This document shows positions 16,898-27,854 of a stretch of DNA of 58,310 bases, piece after piece. The stretch comes from a gamma proteobacterium IMCC1989 (GTDB lineage: Bacteria; Pseudomonadota; Gammaproteobacteria; Pseudomonadales; Cellvibrionaceae). The stretch spans positions 1 to 58,310 of the forward strand of contig AEVK01000015.1 of assembly GCA_000209515.2 (NCBI GenBank), in the 5' to 3' direction. The notes beneath the pieces were generated by a model that was not told where the DNA came from, made no database searches, and saw only the letters and a list, made by a program, of their open reading frames with translations. The translations under genes and the position numbers were made by a program. The number at the start of each line of letters is the position of its first letter. The first letter of the stretch is position 1.

Positions 16898-18031
16898 ATG
16901 CGTAAACTCTTCTCTTATCTTGCTTGGCCTGTTACTGCAGGCCTGCTTTTCGGCCTTATATTGGTTCTAGCAACGCCGAGTTTACGCTACGCGTTAGGAC
17001 AGCAACTACACCACCTACTTCCATCCCAAAATCAACAACCCATCTCTTACGCCGATGCCGTTAGCCGAGCGGCACCCGCCGTGGTCAACATTTTTTCCAG
17101 AAAACGAATCAACTCACCGCGTAACCCCTTATTTGATGACCCTCTATTTCGGCACTTTTTTAACAGTGCAGACATACCGCAACAACAACGGATGTCAGCA
17201 GCATTAGGTTCAGGCGTCATTATCAACAAGGAAGGCTACCTACTGACGAATAACCATGTTATCGCAGACTCAGAAGAAATAATTGTATCTTTGTATGATG
17301 GCCGAGAAGTAAAAGCAGAAATTATTGGCTCAGATCCAGAAACTGACCTTGCCGTATTAAAGATACCCCCAAAAAACATCCAATCTATCGTGCTAGGCGA
17401 ACCACAAAAGACGCGAATTGGTGACGTGGTATTGGCTATAGGCAATCCGTTTAGTGTAGGACAGACTGTGACACAAGGCATTATTTCAGCCACTGGCCGA
17501 CACGGCCTAGGCATTAATGTATATGAAAACTTTTTACAAACAGATGCTGCCATTAACCCAGGAAACTCTGGGGGCGCGCTCATCGATGCTCATGGAAAAT
17601 TACTCGGAATTAATACAGCCATACTCAACAACAAGTCATCAGGCTCTGGCGTGGGTATAGGCTTTGCCATTCCTGCGGACATCGCCGTCAACGTAATGAG
17701 CGACATTATTACTTCGGGACAAGCTATTCGAGGCTGGCTAGGTATAGAGGCTCGCACACTCGACGATAATATTATAAGAACTTACAACTTACAAAATAGC
17801 AGCGGGGTGATGATTACCAGCATCTACCCTAATGGGCCTGCGGATAAAGCAGGCATTAAAGTCGATGACATCATCACTCACATCAACCAACAACCTATTG
17901 TTAATGGCCGAGAAGGAATGAATTTGATCGCAAATGTGCGGCCAAATGATGACGTACAAATCACTATATCGAGAAACAATCAGACACAAAAGCTAAAAGC
18001 GACAGTAGGCATCCGCCCCAAAAATCTTTAG
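16898..18031 (+). CDS. degS: Membrane-anchored periplasmic serine protease DegS/AlgW
   Basis: DegS makes the first cut in the anti-sigma factor RseA/MucA when misfolded porins bind its PDZ domain, starting the sigma-E response. The 377 residues have an N-terminal membrane anchor (about 10-30), a trypsin-like domain with H120 (TNNHVIADS), D150 (PETDLAVLKI) and S224 (NPGNSGGALID), and a single PDZ domain (about 275-370). One PDZ and a retained anchor separate it from two-PDZ DegP. In Pseudomonas algW lies next to hisC; here hisD is the next gene, convergent. Confidence 0.93.
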   Translation: MRKLFSYLAWPVTAGLLFGLILVLATPSLRYALGQQLHHLLPSQNQQPISYADAVSRAAPAVVNIFSRKRINSPRNPLFDDPLFRHFFNSADIPQQQRMSAALGSGVIINKEGYLLTNNHVIADSEEIIVSLYDGREVKAEIIGSDPETDLAVLKIPPKNIQSIVLGEPQKTRIGDVVLAIGNPFSVGQTVTQGIISATGRHGLGINVYENFLQTDAAINPGNSGGALIDAHGKLLGINTAILNNKSSGSGVGIGFAIPADIAVNVMSDIITSGQAIRGWLGIEARTLDDNIIRTYNLQNSSGVMITSIYPNGPADKAGIKVDDIITHINQQPIVNGREGMNLIANVRPNDDVQITISRNNQTQKLKATVGIRPKNL

Positions 18032-18071
18032 ACCAACAAAACTTTCAGACCCAAAAACCACCTTGTTGGTC
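18031..18071. repeat. 9-bp inverted repeat between convergent degS and hisD
   Basis: GACCAACAA and TTGTTGGTC flank a 23-base loop, directly after the degS stop. There is no T-run on either side, so it is not a typical intrinsic terminator. Confidence 0.5.
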
Positions 18072-18089
18072 GACCCCGAAAAAACGCGA

Positions 18090-19394
18090 TCAATCACTAT
18101 CCACAATTCGATATTCCGCGGATCTCGCATGCGCTTCCAACGACTCACCCCGAGCTAACACAGAAGCCACTTTACCTAGTTTACTTGCCCCTTCAGGCGA
18201 GCAATAAATAATCGAACTGCGTTTTTGAAAATCATACACACCTAAAGGAGAAGAGAAACGAGCGGTGCCAGATGTTGGCAACACATGATTTGGCCCAGCA
18301 CAATAATCACCTAGCGCTTCCGAAGTATGACGCCCCATAAAAATGGCCCCAGCATGACGAATATCATCTAGATAAGACTCTGGATCCTCAACGGACAACT
18401 CTAAATGCTCTGGCGCAATACGATTAATCAAGTCGATCACTTGCGCTTTATCATCTGCTTTAATCAAAGCACCCCGATTTTTGAGTGACACGGCGGCAAT
18501 ATCCGAACGCGCCAAGGTAGGCAGCAAACTTTCAATACTCTGCTCAACACGCTCAATAAACTCAGCATCATCACTAATCAATATCGCCTGCGCTTGCTCA
18601 TCATGCTCTGCTTGAGAAAAGAGATCCATCGCCACCCAATCGGGGTTAGTATCACCATCACAAACCACTAATATTTCTGATGGGCCAGCAATCATATCAA
18701 TCGCCACTTCACCAAACACTGCGCGCTTTGCTGTCGCCACATAAATATTGCCCGGACCAACAATTTTATCGACCTTAGCAATAGACTCCGTACCATAAGC
18801 CAGCGCTGCCACGGCTTGCGCGCCACCCATAGTGTAAACCTTATCGACACCCGCAATCGCGGCGGCAGCCAATACCATAGGATTGAGATCGCCACCCGGC
18901 GCAGGCACCACCATAATAATTTCTTCGACACCCGCTACCTTAGCAGGAATAGCATTCATCAATACCGATGATGGATAAGAAGCTTTACCACCGGGAACAT
19001 ACAGCCCCACACGATCCATTGGTGTAATTTTCTGCCCCAAAACAGTACCGTCACCCTCGGTAAATTCCCATGACGACTGTACTTGATGGGTATGATAGTG
19101 ACGTACGCGCTCTGCAGACACTTCTAATGCTTGGCGCTGCTCCATAGGTAAGCTATTTAATGCTTCCTGTAATTCAGACGGAGAAACTAATAACTCATCT
19201 ATAGAAGCTATTTTTCGTCTATCAAACTGATTGGTGTATTCAATAACCGCCTCATCACCGCGTTTACGCACACCACACAATATATCCTCAACAGTTGCAG
19301 CTACCTTTGGGTCAGACACTGACGACCACGCGAGCAAATCATCAAGCTGCTGGGAGAAATTGGGGGAATGAGTCGATAGTTTTCGAATTATCAT
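18090..19394 (-). CDS. hisD: Histidinol dehydrogenase
   Basis: HisD carries out the last two steps of histidine synthesis, oxidising L-histidinol to L-histidine with two NAD+ and a catalytic zinc. The 434 residues equal E. coli HisD. Visible motifs are the [19 protein letters not shown] segment near 133-151, [16 protein letters not shown] (zinc and catalytic residues) near 260, and [10 protein letters not shown] near 370. hisC, which follows hisD in Pseudomonas, is not here. No clear ribosome-binding site precedes the ATG; the leader consists of tandem repeats. Confidence 0.97.
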   Translation of the reverse strand: MIIRKLSTHSPNFSQQLDDLLAWSSVSDPKVAATVEDILCGVRKRGDEAVIEYTNQFDRRKIASIDELLVSPSELQEALNSLPMEQRQALEVSAERVRHYHTHQVQSSWEFTEGDGTVLGQKITPMDRVGLYVPGGKASYPSSVLMNAIPAKVAGVEEIIMVVPAPGGDLNPMVLAAAAIAGVDKVYTMGGAQAVAALAYGTESIAKVDKIVGPGNIYVATAKRAVFGEVAIDMIAGPSEILVVCDGDTNPDWVAMDLFSQAEHDEQAQAILISDDAEFIERVEQSIESLLPTLARSDIAAVSLKNRGALIKADDKAQVIDLINRIAPEHLELSVEDPESYLDDIRHAGAIFMGRHTSEALGDYCAGPNHVLPTSGTARFSSPLGVYDFQKRSSIIYCSPEGASKLGKVASVLARGESLEAHARSAEYRIVDSD

Positions 19395-19402
19395 AGCTGT
19401 AT

Positions 19403-19426
19403 TTTATATGCATCTTTATATGCATT
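19403..19426. repeat. 12-bp tandem duplication in the hisG-hisD spacer
   Basis: TTTATATGCATC is followed directly by TTTATATGCATT, starting 9 bases before the hisD start codon on the minus strand. Confidence 0.9.
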
Positions 19427-19440
19427 AATGATATGCCTAT

Positions 19441-19487
19441 TAATGATAGAACCTAATAATGATAGAACCTAATAATGATAAACCTAA
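19441..19487. repeat. Three-copy 16-bp tandem repeat in the hisG-hisD spacer
   Basis: TAATGATAGAACCTAA occurs twice in perfect succession (19441-19472), then once with a one-base deletion (19473-19487). The last copy contains the hisG stop codon, so the array appears to have grown out of the end of hisG. Confidence 0.92.
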
Positions 19488-20113
19488 GAATCAACCGCAT
19501 CAGCAACAGCAGTGATAACAGACTGCATCAGAGCATGCTTCATTTTCATGGAAGCTTTATTGGCAATCAGTCGAGAGCTAATATCAGCGATTTCGATACG
19601 CGCTTCTAAGCCATTCGCCCGCAAGGTATTACCTGTATCAACAATATCGACGATTTCGTCAGCTAGACCCATAATAGGCGCCAACTCCATCGCGCCATAT
19701 AACTTTATAAAGTCAGCTTGGCGACCTTGCTCTGCATAAAACTGTCTAGCCACATTGACATATTTTGTAGCGACTTTAATTCGACCCGTTTTCTCTGCCG
19801 AACCTTTAATACCCGCCGTCATCAATTTACAGCGAGCAATACCGAGATCGACAAGGGAGTACAGGCCGTCACCCCCATGCTCCAATAGCGTATCTTTACC
19901 AGCCACCCCCATATCTGCAGCACCAAACTGCACATAAGTAGGCACATCACTACCACGAAGCACCAATAAACGTACATTAGGCATATTAGTATCGAATGCC
20001 AGCTTACGACTTTTTTTTATATCCTCAGCGGGCACAATGCCGGCCTGAGCAAGTAACGGCAAGGTCTCTTCCAAGATCCTGCCTTTGGTTAATGCGATGG
20101 TTAATTGGGACAT
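19484..20113 (-). CDS. hisG: ATP phosphoribosyltransferase, short form
   Basis: HisG joins ATP and phosphoribosyl pyrophosphate in the first step of histidine synthesis. The 209 residues are the short form, lacking the C-terminal regulatory domain of the 299-residue E. coli enzyme. Short HisG depends on the HisRS-like partner HisZ, which is not in this window. The PRPP-binding loop [17 protein letters not shown] lies near residues 157-173. A clear AAAGAG ribosome-binding site precedes the ATG. It lies between murA and hisD, as in Pseudomonas. Confidence 0.96.
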   Translation of the reverse strand: MSQLTIALTKGRILEETLPLLAQAGIVPAEDIKKSRKLAFDTNMPNVRLLVLRGSDVPTYVQFGAADMGVAGKDTLLEHGGDGLYSLVDLGIARCKLMTAGIKGSAEKTGRIKVATKYVNVARQFYAEQGRQADFIKLYGAMELAPIMGLADEIVDIVDTGNTLRANGLEARIEIADISSRLIANKASMKMKHALMQSVITAVADAVDS

Positions 20114-20269
20114 AATGAACTCTTTAACGATAAACTTTCTAGGCTATATTATTTTGCATCTAGCCAAACTAGATTGCGCCTAAACACAACCTAAATGATG
20201 TTATTCCAGTAACTTTACTGCATGACTGCGTGCCATTTACTACCACTATTTTACGGCGACAGGGGGTAA

Positions 20270-21541
<1,272 letters not shown>

Positions 21542-21552
21542 TTACTCTTTAT

Positions 21553-21786
21553 CTAGCCGTTGGCTTCTTGTAGGGTTAAGGTCTTCATATTAACCGCGTG
21601 AATATCTCCACTCGCAATATGCTCTGACAATACCGCGTAAACTTTTTGTTGTCTTTTCAGGGTATTAAGCCCATCAAAAACATCACTAACAATATGTAGT
21701 GAAACATGACTACCTTCAACGGTAACCCCAATCACCGCACCGACAAAATATTCTGCCAACAATGATTTAATAACTTCAGATTCCAT
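21553..21786 (-). CDS. ibaG: BolA-family protein IbaG
   Basis: IbaG (YrbA) is a small BolA-like protein that works with monothiol glutaredoxins in iron-sulfur handling; it is linked to acid tolerance. The 77 residues keep the BolA core: VEGSHVSLHIVSDVFDGLNTLKRQQKVYAVL, with the conserved H and the basic patch, and HAVNMKTLT at the C-terminus. The murA neighbour is the standard context. mlaB, which normally comes just before it, is missing. Confidence 0.93.
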   Translation of the reverse strand: MESEVIKSLLAEYFVGAVIGVTVEGSHVSLHIVSDVFDGLNTLKRQQKVYAVLSEHIASGDIHAVNMKTLTLQEANG

Positions 21787-21861
21787 AAATACGACTCAAT
21801 TAGGTAAGGTAATATATTTAACAAGATAGAAAAGTGGCAGTGTAATCAAAATCACCAAGCT

Positions 21862-21883
21862 ATGCACTTAAGATGCACTTAAA
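21862..21883. repeat. 11-bp tandem duplication between mlaC and ibaG
   Basis: ATGCACTTAAG is followed directly by ATGCACTTAAA. It lies in the 147-base spacer between mlaC and ibaG, where mlaB would usually be. Confidence 0.85.
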
Positions 21884-21933
21884 AAGATGAAGATTCACCA
21901 TCATAAAAACTCATAGCGACGACGCCCTAAATG

Positions 21934-22590
21934 CTACAACACACCTTTTTCCCACTCTTGAATTGTTTTTTGAACATCACCGCCATTTTTCTCAACTGCG
22001 GCGGCAAATTGTCCACGAAAAGTTTGCCCAAAATTAATTCCGTTCAACACAAGATTAATCATTTTCCACTGATTCTGGCGGTTTTTCGCCATGGTATAAG
22101 ATACTTTAGTCACACCAGAGCCAGTGGTAATTTCCTGAACCACTGTCGTTCTACGCACATCATCGGTTAGCACTTCACTAGGCTCTTTGATTTTTATATC
22201 AAGATCCTGAAAGCCCGAGAGGCCTTTGCCATAAGTATTGACTAAGCCCTTTTTAAAGGAACCAGCAAAGCTCAACTGCTCCGCCTCTGTTAAGTCCTTG
22301 CCATAGCGCCCCAGAACACCACGAGCAATGTAGTCGAATGCCACTACGGGATCTAGAATCGCTGATACTTCGGTAATGAATTTTTCAGTATCCGTCGGAT
22401 CAACGCCCGCTTTTAACAAAGCCACAACACGGTCGGTTGTTTCTTGTACCAACTGGTGAGGCTTAGAATCTAATGAGGTCGCATGACTGTGGAACGCCAG
22501 CAAGAAACTAGAAAAAGCGAAAAACTTCGCCATAAAAAAGAACATATTTAAAAAAACTACCTTCGAATATTTTGAAATATTAAATCCCAT
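21934..22590 (-). CDS. mlaC: Periplasmic phospholipid carrier MlaC
   Basis: MlaC ferries phospholipids across the periplasm between the outer-membrane MlaA-porin complex and the inner-membrane MlaFEDB ABC transporter. With the ATG at 22590, 7 bases after GGGAG, it has 218 residues: a long signal region ending near HSHA (about residue 38), then the MlaC/Tol_Tol_Ttg2 domain with FDYIARGVLGRYGKDLTEAEQ and the C-terminal MINLVLNGINFGQTFRGQF. A further ATG inside the signal region (MFFFMAK) is an alternative start. Unusually, mlaF, mlaE, mlaD and mlaB are not next to it. Confidence 0.9.
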   Translation of the reverse strand: MGFNISKYSKVVFLNMFFFMAKFFAFSSFLLAFHSHATSLDSKPHQLVQETTDRVVALLKAGVDPTDTEKFITEVSAILDPVVAFDYIARGVLGRYGKDLTEAEQLSFAGSFKKGLVNTYGKGLSGFQDLDIKIKEPSEVLTDDVRRTTVVQEITTGSGVTKVSYTMAKNRQNQWKMINLVLNGINFGQTFRGQFAAAVEKNGGDVQKTIQEWEKGVL

Positions 22591-22608
22591 AAGTGCTCTC
22601 CCATTTTG

Positions 22609-22641
22609 TATTTGCACTATATTTGCACCGTATTTGTACTA
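22609..22641. repeat. Three-copy 11-bp tandem repeat upstream of mlaC
   Basis: TATTTGCAC, TATTTGCAC and TATTTGTAC start at 22609, 22620 and 22631. The array lies just ahead of the mlaC ribosome-binding site, inside the 321-base divergent spacer (22591-22911) shared with yrbG. I see nothing else definite in that spacer. Confidence 0.85.
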
Positions 22642-22911
22642 TGTATTCATTACACATCTATTAGGCATTGTTTGATCACTTTATAATAAACAATACAGTT
22701 TATCGCTGCAGACTGAATAATTGCTGACATTTAGAGCCGCACACTATACCATTTGCAGCCTTATTCGATAACAGATAACGCATTATTATTTTTTAGCGAC
22801 TGGGTATAGATCGTTTTTTAAAAGAAGCCAACTACTCGCTCGCCCCTTTCGCAGCAATTATCTCATCGCTCCCACTAACGATATCATTCTAGTTCACACA
22901 ATGGCTCACTC

Positions 22912-23865
22912 ATGACACAGCTTTTACCCTTACTGCCTTGGCTTGCAATTATCGCCGGATTTATTGGTCTCATGTGGAGCGCAGACCGCTTCATTGATGG
23001 GAGTGCCGCTATCGCCAATAATTTTGGTGTTCCCAAATTACTCATCGGCTTAACCGTTGTCGCTTTTGGCACATCAGCACCAGAAATAGTCGTTTCTATT
23101 AGTGCTTCATTAAGAGGAGCGGGTGAAATTGCAATTGGTAACGCGATAGGCTCAAACCTCGCTAATATAGGTATGGTATTAGGTATTACAACACTGCTAG
23201 CCCCACTCACCTTTAAACAATCAACACTGCAGCAAGAAGTCCCTATCATGTTAGCGGTAATGGGCATTGCAGGGTGGTTCCTATACAACGGTGAAATGAG
23301 TCGCATAGAGGGTATATTACTCGTTTCGCTGATGATTCCATTGCTAGCTTGGTTTATTTATAACAAAAAACAACACCCCGAAGATGAGGATGAAGTTGCC
23401 AACATGGCAATGTTCAGCGCGGCCATTTGGTTCGTGATAGGACTAGCACTACTCATTACTAGCGCGGAAATATTAGTATGGGGAGCAACGACCGTAGCCG
23501 AAAGCTTTGGCATCAGCCCACTGGTCATAGGGCTAACAGTAGTTGCCATAGGTACTAGCTTACCTGAGCTAGCGGCATCAGTAATGAGCGCACTAAAAGG
23601 CCACTATGATATTGCTATTGGTAATGTCATCGGCTCTAATATTTTCAACCTTTTATTAGTGGCGGGGATTCCTGCAATCATCCAGCCACTAGCCATGACA
23701 CAAGATGTTTTCTATCGCGATTACTTATCCATGATCGCCCTAACACTGGCACTATGCGCAATGATGCTGTGGACATTATGTATTAATAAAAACCCAACGC
23801 TAGGCAAGATATCAGGAGTACTACTATTGATACTTTACGCCGGATATTACACACTGCTTATTTAA
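22912..23865 (+). CDS. yrbG: YrbG-type calcium/sodium antiporter
   Basis: An inner-membrane exchanger of the CaCA family; the exact ions are unproven for this branch. The 317 residues (E. coli 325) form two inverted halves of about five helices each. Each half carries an alpha repeat: GTSAPEIVVS with NAIGSNLANIG near 58-90, and GTSLPELAAS with NVIGSNIFNLLLV near 215-250. The acidic ion ligands E64 and E220 (approximate) are retained. It opens the kdsD-kdsC-lptCAB run, the conserved arrangement. Confidence 0.93.
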   Translation: MTQLLPLLPWLAIIAGFIGLMWSADRFIDGSAAIANNFGVPKLLIGLTVVAFGTSAPEIVVSISASLRGAGEIAIGNAIGSNLANIGMVLGITTLLAPLTFKQSTLQQEVPIMLAVMGIAGWFLYNGEMSRIEGILLVSLMIPLLAWFIYNKKQHPEDEDEVANMAMFSAAIWFVIGLALLITSAEILVWGATTVAESFGISPLVIGLTVVAIGTSLPELAASVMSALKGHYDIAIGNVIGSNIFNLLLVAGIPAIIQPLAMTQDVFYRDYLSMIALTLALCAMMLWTLCINKNPTLGKISGVLLLILYAGYYTLLI

Positions 23866-23961
23866 GAGCAAACGTTGATTACACAACAGAGCATAGGCAT
23901 AAAAAGCTACCGAACATATTTTTAATAGCCCGCACAAAAACAGAACAAAAACAGAGCCGTT

Positions 23962-24957
23962 ATGAACACAGCACCGACACCACAAGTAAAAAAAATGGAT
24001 CATATTGCCATCGGCAAACGTACGGTACAAATGGAGCTGGAAGCGATTGCTGACCTAAGTGCGCGTATTGACCAAACGTTTCATGACGCCTGCGAGCTAA
24101 TCAAGCAGTGCAAAGGGAAAGTGGTCGTGACCGGCATGGGTAAATCTGGACATATCGGGAAAAAAATTGCGGCCACATTAGCCAGTACTGGTACGCCCGC
24201 TTTTTTCATACACCCCGGCGAAGCCAGCCATGGCGACTTAGGCATGATAAGCACCAATGATGCTGTCATTGCCATCTCCAATTCCGGCAACTCTGCTGAG
24301 ATCATTGCACTTATTCCATTATTGCATCGCCTGAAGACTCCATTAATCAGCATGACCGGCAACACAACATCATCACTAGCTATAGCTGCTGATGTCAACT
24401 TAGACGTCAGCGTGACATGCGAGGCTTGCCCTCTTGATCTCGCACCGACATCTAGCACCACCGTAACACTTGTAATGGGTGATGCTCTAGCTGTCGCGTT
24501 ACTGGAAGCAAAAGGTTTTAGCGCTGAAGACTTTGCTTTTTCACACCCCGGTGGCGCACTAGGCAAACGATTGTTGCTCAAAGTATCTGACGTGATGCAT
24601 ACCGGTGACAAAATCCCTAGCGTTTCTCTTCAGGCCTCATTAAGCCAAGCCTTGTTAGAAATGACACAAAAGGGACTGGGGATGACGACAATCGTTGACG
24701 ATGAAAAGCGACTTATGGGTATATTTACCGATGGTGACTTGCGGCGAACAATCGACCAAGGCTTAGATATTCGAGTGATTCAAATACAAGATATTATGAA
24801 TACATCACCCAATACTATCGGAGAGAATACACTGGCCGCAGAAGCGCTAGGTATCATGGAGGAAAAGTCGATCACCTCTCTCGTTATCAGCGACTCTCAA
24901 CAGAGAGCGGTGGGCGTCGTTCATTTACACGACATTTTACGCTCAGGGATACTATAA
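23962..24957 (+). CDS. kdsD: Arabinose-5-phosphate isomerase KdsD
   Basis: KdsD converts ribulose 5-phosphate to arabinose 5-phosphate, the first step towards Kdo and the lipopolysaccharide core. The 331 residues (E. coli 328) comprise a SIS domain (about 40-180, with VVVTGMGKSGHIGKKIA and AISNSGNSAEI) and two CBS domains (about 210-330, VMHTGDKIP and IMNTSPNTIG). Its stop lies in a duplicated segment whose second copy leads into kdsC, 12 bases downstream. Confidence 0.96.
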   Translation: MNTAPTPQVKKMDHIAIGKRTVQMELEAIADLSARIDQTFHDACELIKQCKGKVVVTGMGKSGHIGKKIAATLASTGTPAFFIHPGEASHGDLGMISTNDAVIAISNSGNSAEIIALIPLLHRLKTPLISMTGNTTSSLAIAADVNLDVSVTCEACPLDLAPTSSTTVTLVMGDALAVALLEAKGFSAEDFAFSHPGGALGKRLLLKVSDVMHTGDKIPSVSLQASLSQALLEMTQKGLGMTTIVDDEKRLMGIFTDGDLRRTIDQGLDIRVIQIQDIMNTSPNTIGENTLAAEALGIMEEKSITSLVISDSQQRAVGVVHLHDILRSGIL

Positions 24958-24969
24958 GGAATACTATAA
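24947..24969 (+). repeat. 11/12-bp tandem duplication spanning the kdsD stop and kdsC leader
   Basis: GGATACTATAA, containing the kdsD TAA stop, is followed directly by GGAATACTATAA, which provides the GGA ribosome-binding element of kdsC. The duplication appears to have created the spacer between the two genes. Confidence 0.8.
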
Positions 24970-25545
24970 ATGCCGAACTCAACGATAGCTGCAACAGACC
25001 ATATATCGCCTTTTGACAACATCGAAAATGAGATCCTTGCTAAAGCTAAAAATATTCGCTTACTCGTATTAGATGTGGATGGTGTTTTATCGGACGGCAA
25101 GTTGTATTTTTCCAATAGTGGAGAAGAAATAAAAGCATTCCACTCACTAGACGGCCACGGCATTAAAATGCTCCAAAAAGCGGGAGTAGAGGTCGCCATT
25201 ATTACCGGTAGAACCAGCCATATTGTTGCCAAACGCTCAGAAAGCCTAGGGATCAAACATCTTATTCAAGGGCGAGAAGATAAACTCAACGCACTAGATG
25301 AACTTCTGGCAAAAAGCCCACTGGAATACTCGCAAGTTGCCCATATGGGGGATGATTATCCTGACCTACCCCTGATACGTCGTGTAGGACTAGGTCTATC
25401 CACCAACAATGCTCACCACATTGTTAAACAACAAAGTCATTGGTGCAGCCAGCGTAATGGTGGCGAGGGCGCAGTACGCGAAGCCTGCGATATGTTAATG
25501 CATGCACAAAACTCTTTTGATCACGCATTACAAGACTATCTATAA
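24970..25545 (+). CDS. kdsC: 3-deoxy-manno-octulosonate-8-phosphatase KdsC
   Basis: KdsC removes the phosphate from Kdo-8-phosphate to give free Kdo for lipid A assembly. This HAD-superfamily enzyme has 191 residues (E. coli 188). The catalytic aspartates are in LVLDVDGVLSDG near residues 32-43; motif II is AIITGRTSH near 75-83 and the metal-binding GDDYPDLPL lies near 118-126. It follows kdsD directly. Confidence 0.97.
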   Translation: MPNSTIAATDHISPFDNIENEILAKAKNIRLLVLDVDGVLSDGKLYFSNSGEEIKAFHSLDGHGIKMLQKAGVEVAIITGRTSHIVAKRSESLGIKHLIQGREDKLNALDELLAKSPLEYSQVAHMGDDYPDLPLIRRVGLGLSTNNAHHIVKQQSHWCSQRNGGEGAVREACDMLMHAQNSFDHALQDYL

Positions 25546-25621
25546 ATCTGGCGCCGACAAGGGCAACGCATAATCATGAAAAACAACGAAACAAAAATAA
25601 CAATAAGAGAAGCGCAATCAC

Positions 25622-26278
25622 ATGAGTAAATGGCACAGCCTCTCCATTATTGCCCTTGTAGTTATACTTAGCGCTGTTTTATGGCAATCACCACCTGCCA
25701 TATTAAAAGATCTAGCCGATGCCACCACTTCCGTACAGCAATATCCAGATGCATTTCTTACCCATTCAAAAACATCACAATATAATGCACAGGGCAAACT
25801 ATCTCATACCGTCATATCTAAACGCTCAAACTATTATGAACCCAAAGACAATAGGCCAGAAAGCTACACTCTTCTTACCGAACCTAAGTTCGCTTTTTAT
25901 GATGATACTAATGCCAACGACCCGACAAGCAAAGACTCTAGCACCAAAAAACTCATTAACAATAACGCCCCCAACAATAACAGCATTGCTTGGCGTGCAT
26001 CATCAGAGATAGCCAAAAGCATTAACAATGACGAGGAAGTGCTACTCAGTGGTAATGTCTTACTCATTCAGCAGCCGCATTCAAGTAATGAAATACCAAC
26101 AACCATCAACTCAGAAGAGCTCTTAATCAAACCCAATCTACAATACGCGGAAACGGACAAACCTGTTATTATAAAAGACGCTACCAGTGTGACAACATCA
26201 ACAGGATTAACGTTATCACTCGACACAAATACCGTGGAGTTATTATCAAATGTTAGGAGTCGCTATGAACCCCGCTAG
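25622..26278 (+). CDS. lptC: Lipopolysaccharide export protein LptC
   Basis: LptC is the bitopic inner-membrane component that passes LPS from LptB2FG to the periplasmic LptA bridge. The 218 residues include one N-terminal helix (about 5-23) and a periplasmic beta-jellyroll domain. At 218 residues it is longer than E. coli LptC (191); a polar, N/S/T-rich insert near 98-125 accounts for most of this. The end of the gene contains the ribosome-binding site of lptA and overlaps it by 14 bases. Confidence 0.9.
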   Translation: MSKWHSLSIIALVVILSAVLWQSPPAILKDLADATTSVQQYPDAFLTHSKTSQYNAQGKLSHTVISKRSNYYEPKDNRPESYTLLTEPKFAFYDDTNANDPTSKDSSTKKLINNNAPNNNSIAWRASSEIAKSINNDEEVLLSGNVLLIQQPHSSNEIPTTINSEELLIKPNLQYAETDKPVIIKDATSVTTSTGLTLSLDTNTVELLSNVRSRYEPR

Positions 26279-26786
26279 TTACACCAGCTACCGCTATACC
26301 CTTTTAATGACAATCCTAATAAGCAGCTTATTTTTTCTGTCTAACCCTGCTTCCGCACTCCCGAGCGACAAGGAACAGCCTATCAATGTGAGCGCCGATA
26401 AAGCACGTAAAAATGGCAACCAAGGACTGACTATCTACGAAGGCAACGTCGTTATTACACAAGGCTCCATTCGTATTACTGGTGATGAAGTCGCTATTTA
26501 CGACGAGGCTGGCACGGTAAGCAAGATGATCGCAAAAGGCTCCAAGAATCAACCCGCCAAATTCAAGCAACGCCCACAGCCAGAAGGCACTGACATGATT
26601 GCTAACGGCGAAACCATTGAGTACGATATTAACTCAGAAACATTATTACTGTTAGAAAGCGCACGACTTGAACAAGACGGCCGCATTACCGATAGCAACA
26701 AAATCACTTATGATATGAAATCAACAGTAGTGAACGCTGGCGACTCGGATGGTCGTGTCATCATGGTTATACCTCCGTCCAAATAA
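26265..26786 (+). CDS. lptA: Lipopolysaccharide transport periplasmic protein LptA
   Basis: LptA polymerises into the periplasmic bridge that carries LPS to the outer membrane. The ATG at 26265 is preceded by TAGGAG five bases upstream and gives 173 residues (E. coli 185). A signal peptide (about 1-30, ending near ASA) is followed by the OstA domain with INVSADKARKNGNQGLTIYEGNV and AKGSKNQPAKFKQRP. An in-frame ATG five codons earlier (26250) has no ribosome-binding site. Confidence 0.94.
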   Translation: MNPASYTSYRYTLLMTILISSLFFLSNPASALPSDKEQPINVSADKARKNGNQGLTIYEGNVVITQGSIRITGDEVAIYDEAGTVSKMIAKGSKNQPAKFKQRPQPEGTDMIANGETIEYDINSETLLLLESARLEQDGRITDSNKITYDMKSTVVNAGDSDGRVIMVIPPSK

Positions 26787-26871
26787 AACACCTAAACCGT
26801 ATAGCCTCTATCAACAAATACATTAAGCAAACCAACTTACCTCACTGACTCAAATAAGAACCCCCTACCCT

Positions 26872-27597
26872 ATGCCTACATTACACGCAGCCCACTTAGC
26901 AAAAAGCTATAAAAAGCGTCCCGTGGTGATCGACGTTTCAATCTCAGTGAATAGCGGACAGATTGTAGGACTACTTGGGCCCAACGGTGCCGGTAAAACC
27001 ACATGTTTCTATATGATCGCCGGCTTAGTACCTGCCGATAAAGGCACTATTAGTATTGATGAAGACGACATAAGCCATTTGCCGATGCACGGCAGAGCCA
27101 GAGCCGGCATCGGCTATCTACCTCAAGAAGCGTCCGTATTTCGAAAATTGACCGTTAGCGATAATATTTTGGCCATTCTGGAAACACGAGAAGAACTTAA
27201 CCGCGCTCAGCGCCTAGAAAAATTAGAAACCCTGCTACAAGAATTTAATATCACACATATCCGAGATTCTTTAGGGATGGCATTGTCTGGCGGAGAGAGA
27301 CGACGCGTTGAAATTGCACGAGCACTAGCAACAGAACCAAAATTCATTCTATTAGATGAACCTTTCGCTGGCGTCGACCCCATTTCTGTCAATGACATCA
27401 AGCAAATTATTACTCATCTGCAACAGCGGGGTATTGGCGTACTCATTACCGATCATAACGTAAGAGAGACACTGACTATTTGTGAGAAAGCCTACATCGT
27501 CAGTGAAGGGCATATTATCGCGCAAGGTAGCGCAGATGAAGTACTACAAAACAAACAGGTGAAAGATGTTTATCTAGGAAATAACTTTACTCTGTAA
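26872..27597 (+). CDS. lptB: LPS export ABC transporter ATPase LptB
   Basis: LptB powers extraction of LPS from the inner membrane in the LptB2FGC complex. The 241 residues equal E. coli LptB. Walker [10 protein letters not shown] lies near 35-43, the signature [16 protein letters not shown] near 137-152 and Walker [14 protein letters not shown] near 158-170. It is preceded by lptC-lptA and followed by rpoN, as expected. Confidence 0.98.
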   Translation: MPTLHAAHLAKSYKKRPVVIDVSISVNSGQIVGLLGPNGAGKTTCFYMIAGLVPADKGTISIDEDDISHLPMHGRARAGIGYLPQEASVFRKLTVSDNILAILETREELNRAQRLEKLETLLQEFNITHIRDSLGMALSGGERRRVEIARALATEPKFILLDEPFAGVDPISVNDIKQIITHLQQRGIGVLITDHNVRETLTICEKAYIVSEGHIIAQGSADEVLQNKQVKDVYLGNNFTL

Positions 27598-27721
27598 AAG
27601 CGATAAGCGTATATATTTCAGCAATTTCAACATCACGCTTATTACTTAAAAACCATCCATTCTATACCACCCACATTCACCATTGATTAACAAACGAGCA
27701 AAACCGCACATAAAGGCATAA

Positions 27722-27769
27722 GTCTTGCTTATAGAGTGTCTTGCTTATAGTACAATGACTGACTAGAAT
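27722..27769 (+). promoter_or_regulatory. rpoN promoter within a 16-bp duplication
   Basis: GTCTTGCTTATAG occurs twice, 16 bp apart (27722-27734 and 27738-27750). The TTGCTT of the second copy (27741-27746) is exactly 17 bp from TAGAAT (27764-27769), a plausible sigma-70 promoter. The first copy repeats the -35 element. It lies in the 257-base spacer between lptB and rpoN. Confidence 0.6.
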
Positions 27770-27854
27770 TATGATTACAAACGATAGTAACGAGTAACGC
27801 ATATAATATGCGTTGCACAGGCGTCACTCAGACAGTAGCGAGATAGTTGGCCGC

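Noticed and set aside
18031-18071. Inverted repeat considered as an intrinsic terminator
   Set aside because: The loop is 23 bases and no T-run follows on either strand.
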